The notes under the pieces are model-generated. The model saw only the letters and a list, made by a program, of their open reading frames with translations, did not search any database and was not told where the DNA came from. From positions 1-7,573 of the forward strand of contig CAIZGA010000288.1 of NCBI GenBank assembly GCA_903932385.1: a stretch of 7,573 nucleotides of DNA, in the 5' to 3' direction. Positions 1 to 6,792 of the stretch are shown here, one piece after another (position 1 is the first letter of the stretch; the number at the start of each line of letters is the position of its first letter). This stretch comes from an uncultured Acidobacteriota bacterium. Its GTDB lineage: Bacteria > Acidobacteriota > Terriglobia > Terriglobales > Acidobacteriaceae. The position numbers and the translations under genes were made by a program.

Positions 1-360
1 ATACGCCACCGATGAACGCGACGACGTGTCCGCCGCCACCGTGCGCACCGCAGTGATGCCATCCGGATGCCCCACCACCAGCACAATCGAACGCACATGA
101 TTTTTTGCGGCAATCGCGCATCCCGGCACAATCGTCAGTCCCGGCGTCGTCGCGTACGCGGCAATCGGAATCAGTCCCACATCCGCCTTGCCGCTGGCCA
201 AATCAGCCGCGCAGCGCGATGGCATCGTGTAGTCAATCGAATATCTCTCCGCCAACTCCGCCTGCAGCGGCGCATGCTCAAAGTCCCACATCAGCGGCGC
301 TGGATTCAAAAAGCGGATCGTCGAGATGCGAAGTTTGCCGGGTTGTGCCGTGTCGCTCAC
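1..360 (-). CDS. mqnA: Chorismate dehydratase MqnA, N-terminal part (C-terminus beyond left edge)
   Basis: MqnA removes water from chorismate to give 3-enolpyruvylbenzoate, the first committed step of the futalosine route to menaquinone in the cytoplasm. Only 120 codons are visible, and the frame is still open at base 1. Reading from a GTG at 360-358, the protein begins MSDTAQPGKLRISTIRFLNP and continues with a MWDFEH stretch (residues 24-29), MPSRCAADLASGKADVGLIP (46-65), and AADTSSRSSVAY at the cut edge. The 'ADVGLIP' strand and the later 'DTSSRSS' substrate-loop motif are typical of the MqnA/MqnD periplasmic-binding-protein-like fold; MqnD starts differently (SPCPNDTF-type opening). An in-frame TAA at 372-370 limits the start to the last few codons. 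GTG is the only good candidate, although no clear Shine-Dalgarno precedes it. The gene is transcribed divergently from dprA. Assignment to MqnA is fairly firm; the missing C-terminus prevents a check of the full active site. Confidence 0.85.
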   Translation of the reverse strand, partial: MSDTAQPGKLRISTIRFLNPAPLMWDFEHAPLQAELAERYSIDYTMPSRCAADLASGKADVGLIPIAAYATTPGLTIVPGCAIAAKNHVRSIVLVVGHPDGITAVRTVAADTSSRSSVAY

Positions 361-495
361 AGTTTCAGTTTACGCCAGTCGCCCGATAGCATCACGCAGA
401 AGTATTCTCACCAAAGTCATTCGCTCGCGGATGATTTTCATCGCGCCGCCATCCGCCATCGTATATATTGGCGGCATTCCGCACATGCAGAGTAA
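361..495. promoter_or_regulatory. Divergent intergenic region mqnA/dprA with a possible dprA -10 box
   Basis: About 138 bp separate the two divergent starts, so promoters for both genes should lie here. The best candidate toward dprA is TATATT at 464-469 (5 of 6 to consensus), about 20 bases of leader before the start. No -35 hexamer is recognisable at the right spacing (441-446 reads tcgcgc). I see no convincing promoter on the minus strand. This is a weak call based on a single hexamer in an otherwise GC-rich stretch. Confidence 0.3.
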
Positions 496-498
496 GTG

Positions 499-1707
499 AT
501 GCCAAGTTCGAAGATCGTCCCCGCAACCACCGTCAATCCCGCACATGAAGCCGAGCGCATGGGCTGGCTCGCGCTCACGCTCACCCCCGGCATGGGGCCC
601 ACGCGCATCTTTCGCGCCGTGGAAAAACTCGGCTCCGCTGCCGCTGCTCTCTCCGCCTCGCTCACGCAGTTGGAGTCAACGGGTATGCCGGCTCTCGCTG
701 CGCAATTTCTTTTTGATGGCCGCGCCCGTGCCGCTGCGGAAGATGAACTCAAACGCGTCATCGCCGCGGGTGCATCCATCCTCACGCCGGACGATAGCCA
801 CTACCCTGAACGTCTCCGCGAAATTTACGATCCGCCCACCGCTCTCTGGCTGCGTGGCAATGCGGAGTTGCTGCAGCGGCCGGGCATCGCCGTCGTCGGC
901 ACACGCAGCCCCAGCACCTACGGCGCGGCCATGGCGGAGTCGCTCTCGCGCGATCTCGCCGCGCGCGGTCTCACCATCATCAGCGGCATGGCCCGCGGTG
1001 TGGATACGCTTGCGCATACCGGCGCCATGCACACGCCGCTCGGCCGCACCGTTGCCGTCTGGGGAACAGGCGTCGACGTCATCTATCCCAAGGAAAACAA
1101 AAAGCTCGCGGAAAATATCATCACCAACGGCGGCGCCATCCTCAGTGAATATCCGCTGGGAACATTTCCCGCGCCGCAGAATTTTCCCATCCGTAATCGC
1201 ATCCTCAGCGGCATGAGCGTCGGCGTGCTCGTCGTCGAAGCCGGGGAATATTCCGGCACACGCATCACCGCGCGCATGGCTCTCGAACAGAACCGCGATG
1301 TCTACGCCGTGCCCGGCAACGTCACCAACAAAAACGCCTGGGGACCCAACATGCTCATCCGCCAGGGCGCACGACTCACCGCCACCTGGGAAGATGTATG
1401 GGAAGACCTGCCCACACAGATTCGATTGCAGTTAGAGGACGAACTCGCCGCGCGAACTGCCGTCGATGAATCCTCAGTCGCTCCACCTGCATCCCATCCT
1501 CAAGCGGCAACCCTGCCGGAGATGCAGCGCATCGTGCTCGATGAGCTTCGCGTCGATGATTCTCTGCAGATGGATGACCTCATCACGCGGTTGGAGCAGC
1601 GCGAGCCGCCGCTCAGTTCCACAGAAATATTTACCGCGCTGCTGGAGCTGGAACTCGCCGGCTACGTCAAACAGTTGCCGGGCAAAAATTATGTCCGCAC
1701 CATGTAG
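499..1707 (+). CDS. dprA: DNA-processing protein DprA (Smf)
   Basis: DprA binds incoming single-stranded DNA in the cytoplasm during natural transformation and loads RecA onto it; it is also conserved in bacteria not known to be competent. The 402-aa product has an N-terminal helical region with WLALTLTPGMGP (about residues 23-34). The DprA Rossmann core follows: GTRSPSTYG (134-142), SGMARGVDTLAH (162-173), GTGVDVIYPKENK (189-201), SEYPLGTFPAPQNFPIRNRI (216-235) and SGTRITA (252-258). A linker leads to a C-terminal winged-helix domain (about 338-402) ending in GYVKQLPGKNYV. All hallmark segments are intact and the length is at the upper end of normal. The ATG at 499 is preferred over the adjoining GTG at 496 because a weak agag (489-492) is then 6 bases upstream. 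Translation could also begin at the ATG at 559, just before the conserved WLALTLTPG. topA lies downstream on the same strand, a common pairing. Confidence 0.95.
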   Translation: MPSSKIVPATTVNPAHEAERMGWLALTLTPGMGPTRIFRAVEKLGSAAAALSASLTQLESTGMPALAAQFLFDGRARAAAEDELKRVIAAGASILTPDDSHYPERLREIYDPPTALWLRGNAELLQRPGIAVVGTRSPSTYGAAMAESLSRDLAARGLTIISGMARGVDTLAHTGAMHTPLGRTVAVWGTGVDVIYPKENKKLAENIITNGGAILSEYPLGTFPAPQNFPIRNRILSGMSVGVLVVEAGEYSGTRITARMALEQNRDVYAVPGNVTNKNAWGPNMLIRQGARLTATWEDVWEDLPTQIRLQLEDELAARTAVDESSVAPPASHPQAATLPEMQRIVLDELRVDDSLQMDDLITRLEQREPPLSSTEIFTALLELELAGYVKQLPGKNYVRTM

Positions 1708-2001
1708 GGCAGGGCAGGCGGACGGTTTTATTCTTAGCGGTGGTCTTCATTTGGAAACTATTTTTCTAACGCCGTTAGTTATCAATGCTTTGCAGATGAT
1801 TTTTCGCACCGTAGCCGGCCCCGGCACCTCAGCTTCCGCACATCTGGGGGTGGATTCTATCCGGCAACCCGTGTTAGGTTCGCTGATGTTGACTTAAAGA
1901 CGCCACAGGAACAAATCGCCCGAGTGAGCAGCAATCGGCGGTGGCAACCATAAATTCCATTTTCAGGTGCGGGGTGCATCCCCGCGGCAAGTGAAGAGGC
2001 A
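1708..2001 (+). other. dprA-topA intergenic region, probable topA leader
   Basis: These 294 bases have no convincing gene and no intrinsic terminator after dprA. A possible -35, TTGACT, lies at 1889-1894, but the hexamer 17 bases on (caaatc, 1912-1917) is a poor -10, so the topA promoter is not established. A short dyad, CTAACG-C-CGTTAG (1766-1778), sits in an AT-richer patch. The ribosome-binding site for topA is probably gaagagg (1993-1999), close to the ATG. Read-through from dprA into topA is possible. Confidence 0.45.
1969..1985 (+). promoter_or_regulatory. GC-rich hairpin 16 bases upstream of the topA start
   Basis: GCGGGG (1969-1974), loop TGCAT, CCCCGC (1980-1985) form a perfect 6-bp all-GC stem, extendable by one T-G pair. 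No T-tract follows, so it is not an intrinsic terminator. It sits just before the gaagagg ribosome-binding site and could modulate translation or stability of topA mRNA; that role is inference. Confidence 0.4.
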
Positions 2002-4785
2002 ATGAGCAAATCATTAGTGATTGTCGAGTCCCCCGCAAAGGCCAAGACAATCAATAAATATCTCGGTAAAGATTTCCAGGTGGAGGCCTCCATCGGCCAC
2101 ATCATGGACCTGCCCAAGAACGACATTGGCGTGGAGCTGAAGAAGCGCACATTTGTGCCCACGCTCATCGTTTCTCCGGGCAAGGAAAAAGTCGTCGACC
2201 GATTGAAGAAGCTCGCCTCCAAAGCGGATGCAGTCTATCTCGCACCCGATCCTGACCGCGAAGGCGAGGCCATCGCCGCCCATCTTGCTATTCAGTTGCG
2301 TCCCTCCATCAGTAAGGGAACCAAACTGCAGCGCGTAACCTTTAATGAGATTACGCAGAAGGCCGTCAAAGCGGCCTTTGAACATGCCCGCGAAATTGAC
2401 GAGCACCTCGTCGACGCGCAGCAGACCCGCCGCGTGCTCGACCGTATCGTCGGCTATCAAATCTCTCCGTTGCTGTGGGATAAAGTTCGCCGCGGACTTT
2501 CCGCCGGCCGCGTACAGACCGTCGCCGTGCGCCTCATCGTCGAACGAGAAAAAGAAATCAAAGAATTCAACCCGGTGGAGTACTGGACCCTCGACGCGAA
2601 CCTGATGCCCGCGCCGCAGGGAACTGAATTCACCGCGCGCTTCATCGGCATCGACGGCAAACGCGCCACGGTGGAAACCGTCAACGCGCCCTCGCTGCCC
2701 AGCGCCAAAGAAGTCGATCCCATCGTCGAGCAGTTGAAGAAAGCCGCCTGGTCGGTTCGCTCGGTGGAAAAGAAAGAGCGCCGGCAATTTCCCGCCGCGC
2801 CATTCACCACCAGCAAACTGCAGCAGGATGCCTCGCGCAAACTCGGCTTCAACGTCAAGCGCAGCATGGGTGTGGCGCAGCGTTTGTATGAAGGCGTCGA
2901 GCTCGGCGAAGACGGGACCGTCGGCCTCATCACCTACATGCGTACTGATTCCACCCGTGTTTCCCCCGATGCCATCGCGCAGGTGCGCGGCTACATTGAG
3001 ATGGCGCACGGCGTGAAGTACATGCCCGACTCGCCCAACACCTTCAAGGGCAAGAAAGACGCAGTCAACGCGCAGGACGCGCACGAAGCCATTCGTCCCT
3101 CCAACGTTGAACTGCATCCGGATAAAATCCGCCGCTATCTCAGCGAGGAGCAGTACAAGCTCTACAAACTCATCTGGCAGCGCTTCGTCGCGTCGCAGAT
3201 GGTGCCCGCAGTTTTCGATCAGACCACGGTGGAAATTTCCGCCAAGGCCGACCGCAGCTATGACTATCGCGTCACCGGTTCCGTGCCCAAGTTCGACGGC
3301 TTCCTCGCCGTCTATGAAGAGGCGAAAGACACGCGCGATGAAGATGATGAGTCGCTCGCAAATCGTCTGCCGGAACTCGCAGAAGGCCAGGCGCTCAAAC
3401 TCAACGGTCTGAAGCCGGAACAGAAATTTACTGAACCGCCGCCGCGTTACAACGAAGCGTCGCTGGTGAAGGAACTCGAAGAGCGCGGCATCGGTCGCCC
3501 GTCTACGTATGCGTCCATCATCAATACCATTCAGGACCGCGAATACGTGCAGAAGATTCCGCCCAAAGGCGCGGGACGTTTTTATCCCACAGAAATCGGC
3601 GTCGTCGTCGCCAATCTGCTGGTGAAAAATTTCCCCTATATCTTCGATACGAAGTACACCGCCAAGCTTGAAGAAGAGCTCGATGATATCGAAGAAGGCA
3701 AAGAGAAATGGACCGATTTGCTGAACGGTTTCTACGACCACTTTGAAGAAGAGCTCGCCCAGGCCAGCGTCAAAATGGAAGACGTCAAGCGCATGGAGCT
3801 TGCGACGGACGAGAAGTGTCCCAAGTGCGGCGCGCCTCTTGTCATCAAGTGGGGCAAGTTCGGCAGCTTCTTCTCGTGCTCCAACTTCACCAAGGCCAAG
3901 CCCATTACCATTCCCGCCGGCCCGTGGAAGAAGGACCCGAAGAAAATTTTGAAGAAGGTCACCAAGGCCTTCCCGTTCCCCATGTTCGTCAAAGCGATGA
4001 ACGGCGACATGACGGAGTTCACCAAAGAAGTTAATGATGCAAAAGAAATTCCCGCCGCTGTGGAAGAAGCCGCCGGCCCGGGCCGCAAAGTTATCATTGC
4101 GCCTTTCAGCTGTGATTTCACCAAGGAAAATTTCGAGTCCAAGCCGAACCTGAACACGCCCGAGGCGCAGGACGCAGAGCAGGAAGAGGAGTTCTGCGAA
4201 AATTGCGGACGCGTGATGGTGTTGCGCAACGGCCCCTTCGGCCAGTTCATGGCCTGTCCCGGTTACAACGAAGATCCGCCGTGCAAAACCATTCGCAAGC
4301 TATCGCAGAAGCAGCAGCAGAAGCCGCCGGTCCCGCTGGATGAAAATTGTCCCAAGTGCGGCAAGCAGTTGTTGCTGCGCAACAGCCAGTACGGCGAATT
4401 CGTCAGCTGCAGCGGTTATCCGAAATGCAAATACATCAAGCAGACCCTGCTGGATGTGAAGTGTCCCATTGACGGCGGAGACATTGCCGAACGCAAGGCG
4501 CGCACGGGAAATGTTTTCTACGGCTGCACCAATTATCCCAAGTGCAACTTCACTTCCAACCAGAAGCTGATTGATCAGGTCTGCCCCAAGTGCGACAACG
4601 CGTACCTGCTGGAATACACCAACGCCGACGGAACATTTTTGGTTTGTCCCAACAATCGCGAGTTCCTCCCCAAGCGCCGCAAGAAAAAAGGCGCGCCGGA
4701 AGAGACAAACGTTCCGCCGGAGTGCGGCTACAAAAAGAAGATTGCGGAACCGGTCGCCACACCGGAGCCTGTTGCCGCCTCCTGA
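2002..4785 (+). CDS. topA: DNA topoisomerase I (type IA) with five C-terminal zinc-ribbon units
   Basis: Type IA topoisomerase relaxes negatively supercoiled DNA by nicking one strand through a 5'-phosphotyrosine link and passing the other strand. The 927-aa protein opens with a Toprim domain, SKSLVIVESPAKAKTINKYL, carrying the catalytic Glu9 and the metal triad D83/D85/E87 in APDPDREGEAIAAHL. SAGRVQTVAVRLI (167-179) follows. The active-site tyrosine is Y312, with R314, in GLITYMRTDSTR. Further core motifs are AQDAHEAIRPS (357-367) and YNEASLVKELEERGIGRPST (483-502). The tail has ribbons at C606/C609/C626 (fourth ligand displaced), C732/C735/C752/C761, C783/C786/C803/C809, C821/D824/C842/C848 and C861/C864/C882/C908. 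The ATG start matches the usual family N-terminus and has gaagagg at 1993-1999. Oddities: about 69 extra residues split the first ribbon; the fourth unit has Asp in place of its second Cys; the last has a long basic loop (RRKKK) between its third and fourth Cys. Identity is not in doubt. Confidence 0.98.
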   Translation: MSKSLVIVESPAKAKTINKYLGKDFQVEASIGHIMDLPKNDIGVELKKRTFVPTLIVSPGKEKVVDRLKKLASKADAVYLAPDPDREGEAIAAHLAIQLRPSISKGTKLQRVTFNEITQKAVKAAFEHAREIDEHLVDAQQTRRVLDRIVGYQISPLLWDKVRRGLSAGRVQTVAVRLIVEREKEIKEFNPVEYWTLDANLMPAPQGTEFTARFIGIDGKRATVETVNAPSLPSAKEVDPIVEQLKKAAWSVRSVEKKERRQFPAAPFTTSKLQQDASRKLGFNVKRSMGVAQRLYEGVELGEDGTVGLITYMRTDSTRVSPDAIAQVRGYIEMAHGVKYMPDSPNTFKGKKDAVNAQDAHEAIRPSNVELHPDKIRRYLSEEQYKLYKLIWQRFVASQMVPAVFDQTTVEISAKADRSYDYRVTGSVPKFDGFLAVYEEAKDTRDEDDESLANRLPELAEGQALKLNGLKPEQKFTEPPPRYNEASLVKELEERGIGRPSTYASIINTIQDREYVQKIPPKGAGRFYPTEIGVVVANLLVKNFPYIFDTKYTAKLEEELDDIEEGKEKWTDLLNGFYDHFEEELAQASVKMEDVKRMELATDEKCPKCGAPLVIKWGKFGSFFSCSNFTKAKPITIPAGPWKKDPKKILKKVTKAFPFPMFVKAMNGDMTEFTKEVNDAKEIPAAVEEAAGPGRKVIIAPFSCDFTKENFESKPNLNTPEAQDAEQEEEFCENCGRVMVLRNGPFGQFMACPGYNEDPPCKTIRKLSQKQQQKPPVPLDENCPKCGKQLLLRNSQYGEFVSCSGYPKCKYIKQTLLDVKCPIDGGDIAERKARTGNVFYGCTNYPKCNFTSNQKLIDQVCPKCDNAYLLEYTNADGTFLVCPNNREFLPKRRKKKGAPEETNVPPECGYKKKIAEPVATPEPVAAS
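3904..4110 (+). other. Insertion of about 69 residues within the first TopA zinc ribbon
   Basis: Residues about 635-703 of TopA lie between the third cysteine of the first ribbon (C626, in FFSCSNFTKAKP) and the next available cysteine (C704, in FSCDFTKEN). In an ordinary TopA ribbon the fourth ligand comes roughly 5-10 residues after the third, so this stretch reads as inserted sequence, in frame, with no stop. It is rich in Lys, Pro and Ala (a KKDPKKILKKVTKAF stretch, then a more acidic part) and resembles no domain I know. It lacks the size and end motifs of an intein. Boundaries are approximate. It may be lineage-typical rather than unique to this genome. Confidence 0.6.
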
Positions 4786-5109
4786 TGCGCTGCTAAAATA
4801 TTTTGCATACAACAACTGAAATTGGGTGTACAAGTGTGTCAGTACGATGCACGGTATTCCCACATGAGGTGCGTCCCATGCAACATATTTCTTTCGCCAA
4901 CACGCGATAGAAACGGGCCATGTTGAGATTCATTCCGTTCGCACTATCACGTTTGTGCGCATTTGTTGTGTTACGCGAACCGAGACACTTGAGAGTTCAT
5001 CAGAGTCTCCGTGATAGCGATTCTGCAAAGTTTTTGTATCGCATCTATAGGGGCCATCTGAGCAGTAAGGCGCTCGTCTCATCTGTACTCAGGAAGAGTT
5101 GGCAACAAC
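4786..5109 (+). other. Intergenic region topA / HD-GYP gene, no convincing gene
   Basis: This 324-bp stretch is less GC-rich than its flanks. An 82-codon open frame from an ATG at 4920 overlaps the next gene in another frame; it has no ribosome-binding site and no recognisable domain, so I do not call it a gene. No U-tailed terminator hairpin for topA is visible. An 8-bp inverted pair, CTATCACG (4944-4951) and CGTGATAG (5010-5017), flanks a 58-base spacer, and the palindrome AAAATATTTT lies at 4795-4804 just after topA. A possible -10 (TCTATA, 5044-5049) lacks a matching -35. The ribosome-binding site for the next gene is aggaagag at 5091-5098. Confidence 0.5.
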
Positions 5110-6666
5110 TTGACCAAAGAGAAGTCGGAACCACATTCACCAAGTCTGTACGAACTTGCGTGGTGTAATGCCCGCGATGCAATTGCAGCCACGGACTATG
5201 AGACCGGTCTGATTGTTGCCGCCAATCCAGCCTGCGCGCGTCTCAGTGGATACTCGCTGGATGAATTCATCGGCATGCATTACACGCAGCTCTATTCGGA
5301 GAGCGAACGCGAACGCCTGATGCAAGCCTTCGAGACGGCTGCGCAAAAAGATTCCAGCTTCAATGATTTTCATCTGCTGCGCAAAGACGGGTCTCTGTTG
5401 CCGGTCAACATCTCCGGCTCCATGGCCACACTGCCCAACGGCCGCCGCGCTTCCATTGCCATCGTCAGCGATATCACGGAGCTGGCATCCTCGCGCGAAC
5501 ACATCGCCGTGCAAAACTGGGCGCTCACTGCGTACGCGGGTGCAGCCTCTGCGCTGGTACAGGCCACCGATTCGCAGTCACTGCTGCATTCCATCTGCGA
5601 TGCCATCACGCACGAGTCGGCATACGTGCTCGCGCTGGTTTGCTTTGCAGAAGACGATGCGCACAAGAGCATCAGCTATGCCGCATTTTCCGGCAGTGCC
5701 AAAGCGTTTCTTCAAACAACTCATGCAACCTGGAATGAGGAGGACGCTTTCGGTCGCGGCCCCGGCGGTACATCGCTACGCACTGGCGAATTGCAGTTGA
5801 TGAATGATGTTGAGACCTTCACCGGCTATGAACCCTGGCGAGAACGCGCACTGCAATATAACGTGCGCTCCGCCATCGCGGTTCCATTTTTCGGCATTGG
5901 AGATCGGCGCGGTGCTCTGGTGGTTTACTCCGCCTATGCGAATGCATTTCAAAATAGCACTATTGAAGTTTTCAAACACCTTGCTGTTGAGTTGGGCCAC
6001 GGCCTGCGTTCCGTGGAGCAGGACCGTCTGCTGCAGCTTGAGCGCGAGCAGTTGGTTGCTGCGAAGCAGAGCATCGCAGAATCTTTGGTGGCCACTGTCT
6101 CTGCAATGACCACCACCATGGAGATGCGCGATCCCTACACCGCCGGCCACGAGAACCGTGTTACTGAACTGGCCGTTGCCATTGCGAATGAGATGGGTTG
6201 GAGCGAAGATAAAATTCTCGGACTGAAGCTGGCATCGCTGGTGCACGACATTGGAAAAATTTCTGTGCCTGCAGAACTGCTCACCAAGCCGACGCGGTTG
6301 AGTCCGGCAGAGCTGTCGTTGATCCAGAGCCACTCTGAAGCGGGTTATCAGATTTTGAAAAAGATCCCCTTCGTCTGGCCCGTGGCGGACATCGTGCGGC
6401 AGCACCATGAGAAGCTCGACGGAACAGGATATCCGCTGGGCATCAAGGCGGATCTGATTTTGCCGGAGTCGCGCGTGCTGGCTGTGGCGGATATTGTTGA
6501 GGCTATGTCCACAGCGAGGCCGTACCGCGCGGCGATTTCGCTCGATGTGACATTGCAGGAAGTGGAGAGCATGGCAGGGACGAAGTTGGATGCTGATGTG
6601 GTGCGAATTTGTGTGGATTTATTTCGGAACAAGAAATTTGAGATGAGCATGCCCATTCTGGCGTGA
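5110..6666 (+). CDS. PAS-GAF-HD-GYP protein, probable cyclic-di-GMP phosphodiesterase
   Basis: HD-GYP enzymes hydrolyse the second messenger cyclic-di-GMP, usually to GMP, and so tune motility, biofilm and related behaviour. The 518-aa protein starts with a PAS domain (about residues 14-125; AANPACARLSGYSLDEFIG, LLRKDGSLLPVNIS, IVSDITE). A GAF domain follows (about 145-300; GRGPGGTSLRTGE, RSAIAVPFF, GALVVYSA), then a predicted helix (about 300-330) and an HD-GYP domain (about 335-510). The catalytic set looks complete: H347 in AGHENRV, H379-D380 in LVHDIGKISVP, H408, H432-H433 in QHHEKLDGTGYP, and D461 in VADIVEAMSTARPYR. There is no signal peptide or membrane segment, so it should be cytoplasmic and sense an internal ligand through PAS/GAF; which ligand cannot be read from sequence. 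The start is TTG at 5110, with aggaagag at 5091-5098 (spacing slightly long). An in-frame TGA at 5059-5061 excludes a distant start. It appears to stand alone. Confidence 0.92.
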   Translation: MTKEKSEPHSPSLYELAWCNARDAIAATDYETGLIVAANPACARLSGYSLDEFIGMHYTQLYSESERERLMQAFETAAQKDSSFNDFHLLRKDGSLLPVNISGSMATLPNGRRASIAIVSDITELASSREHIAVQNWALTAYAGAASALVQATDSQSLLHSICDAITHESAYVLALVCFAEDDAHKSISYAAFSGSAKAFLQTTHATWNEEDAFGRGPGGTSLRTGELQLMNDVETFTGYEPWRERALQYNVRSAIAVPFFGIGDRRGALVVYSAYANAFQNSTIEVFKHLAVELGHGLRSVEQDRLLQLEREQLVAAKQSIAESLVATVSAMTTTMEMRDPYTAGHENRVTELAVAIANEMGWSEDKILGLKLASLVHDIGKISVPAELLTKPTRLSPAELSLIQSHSEAGYQILKKIPFVWPVADIVRQHHEKLDGTGYPLGIKADLILPESRVLAVADIVEAMSTARPYRAAISLDVTLQEVESMAGTKLDADVVRICVDLFRNKKFEMSMPILA

Positions 6667-6699
6667 ATTTCCGGGCTACCGGCAAAGCAAAAAATCCTT

Positions 6700-6705
6700 T
6701 ATAAT
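6700..6705 (+). promoter_or_regulatory. Perfect -10 box upstream of the DUF427 gene
   Basis: TATAAT at 6700-6705 matches the sigma-70 -10 consensus exactly, 34 bases after the HD-GYP stop. The hexamer at 17-base spacing (taccgg, 6677-6682) is a poor -35. Transcription would start near 6712, leaving a leader of about 80 bases to the ATG at 6793 that includes the palindrome at 6745-6760. A second candidate has TTGACT (6734-6739) as -35 with AAATAT (6758-6763) as a weak -10 at 18 bases. Confidence 0.4.
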
Positions 6706-6744
6706 GAGAGATTGTGCGTGTTTCTTAGCGCATTTGACTGAGAT

Positions 6745-6760
6745 TTTTGCTGCAGCAAAA
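6745..6760. promoter_or_regulatory. Perfect 16-bp palindrome, possible operator
   Basis: TTTTGCTGCAGCAAAA is identical on both strands over all 16 bases. It lies directly after TTGACT (6734-6739) and before the AT-rich AAATATTTAAAG stretch, so it would fill the spacer of that candidate promoter or lie in the leader of the TATAAT promoter. Either place suits a dimeric repressor. As RNA it would give only a 6-bp stem with a 4-base loop and no U-tract, so a terminator is unlikely. The binding protein is unknown. Confidence 0.45.
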
Positions 6761-6792
6761 TATTTAAAGAGAGCTGGAGGCTGGGAAGCGTA

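Noticed and set aside
67..495. Plus-strand frames of 94 and 142 codons at the left end
   Set aside because: They are antisense to the mqnA fragment, with His/Arg/Ser-rich products and no domain.
1855..1960. Two GGCAACC motifs in the topA leader, suggestive of a riboswitch core
   Set aside because: The surrounding helices of known SAM-type riboswitches are not recognisable, and topA is not a plausible target.
2014..3741. A 575-codon open frame on the minus strand opposite topA
   Set aside because: It lies wholly antisense to an unmistakable topoisomerase I, has no recognisable domain, and long antisense frames are common opposite GC-rich genes.
3904..4110. The TopA insertion as an intein
   Set aside because: About 69 residues is too short even for a mini-intein, it does not begin with Cys/Ser, and no His-Asn splice end is present before C704.
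4300..4863. A 187-codon minus-strand frame over the end of topA
   Set aside because: It is antisense to the zinc-ribbon coding region, its sequence is low complexity, and no ribosome-binding site or known family is visible.
6671..6695. CCGG-GCTA-CCGG hairpin after the HD-GYP stop as a terminator
   Set aside because: The stem is only 4 bp and is followed by A-rich, not T-rich, sequence.
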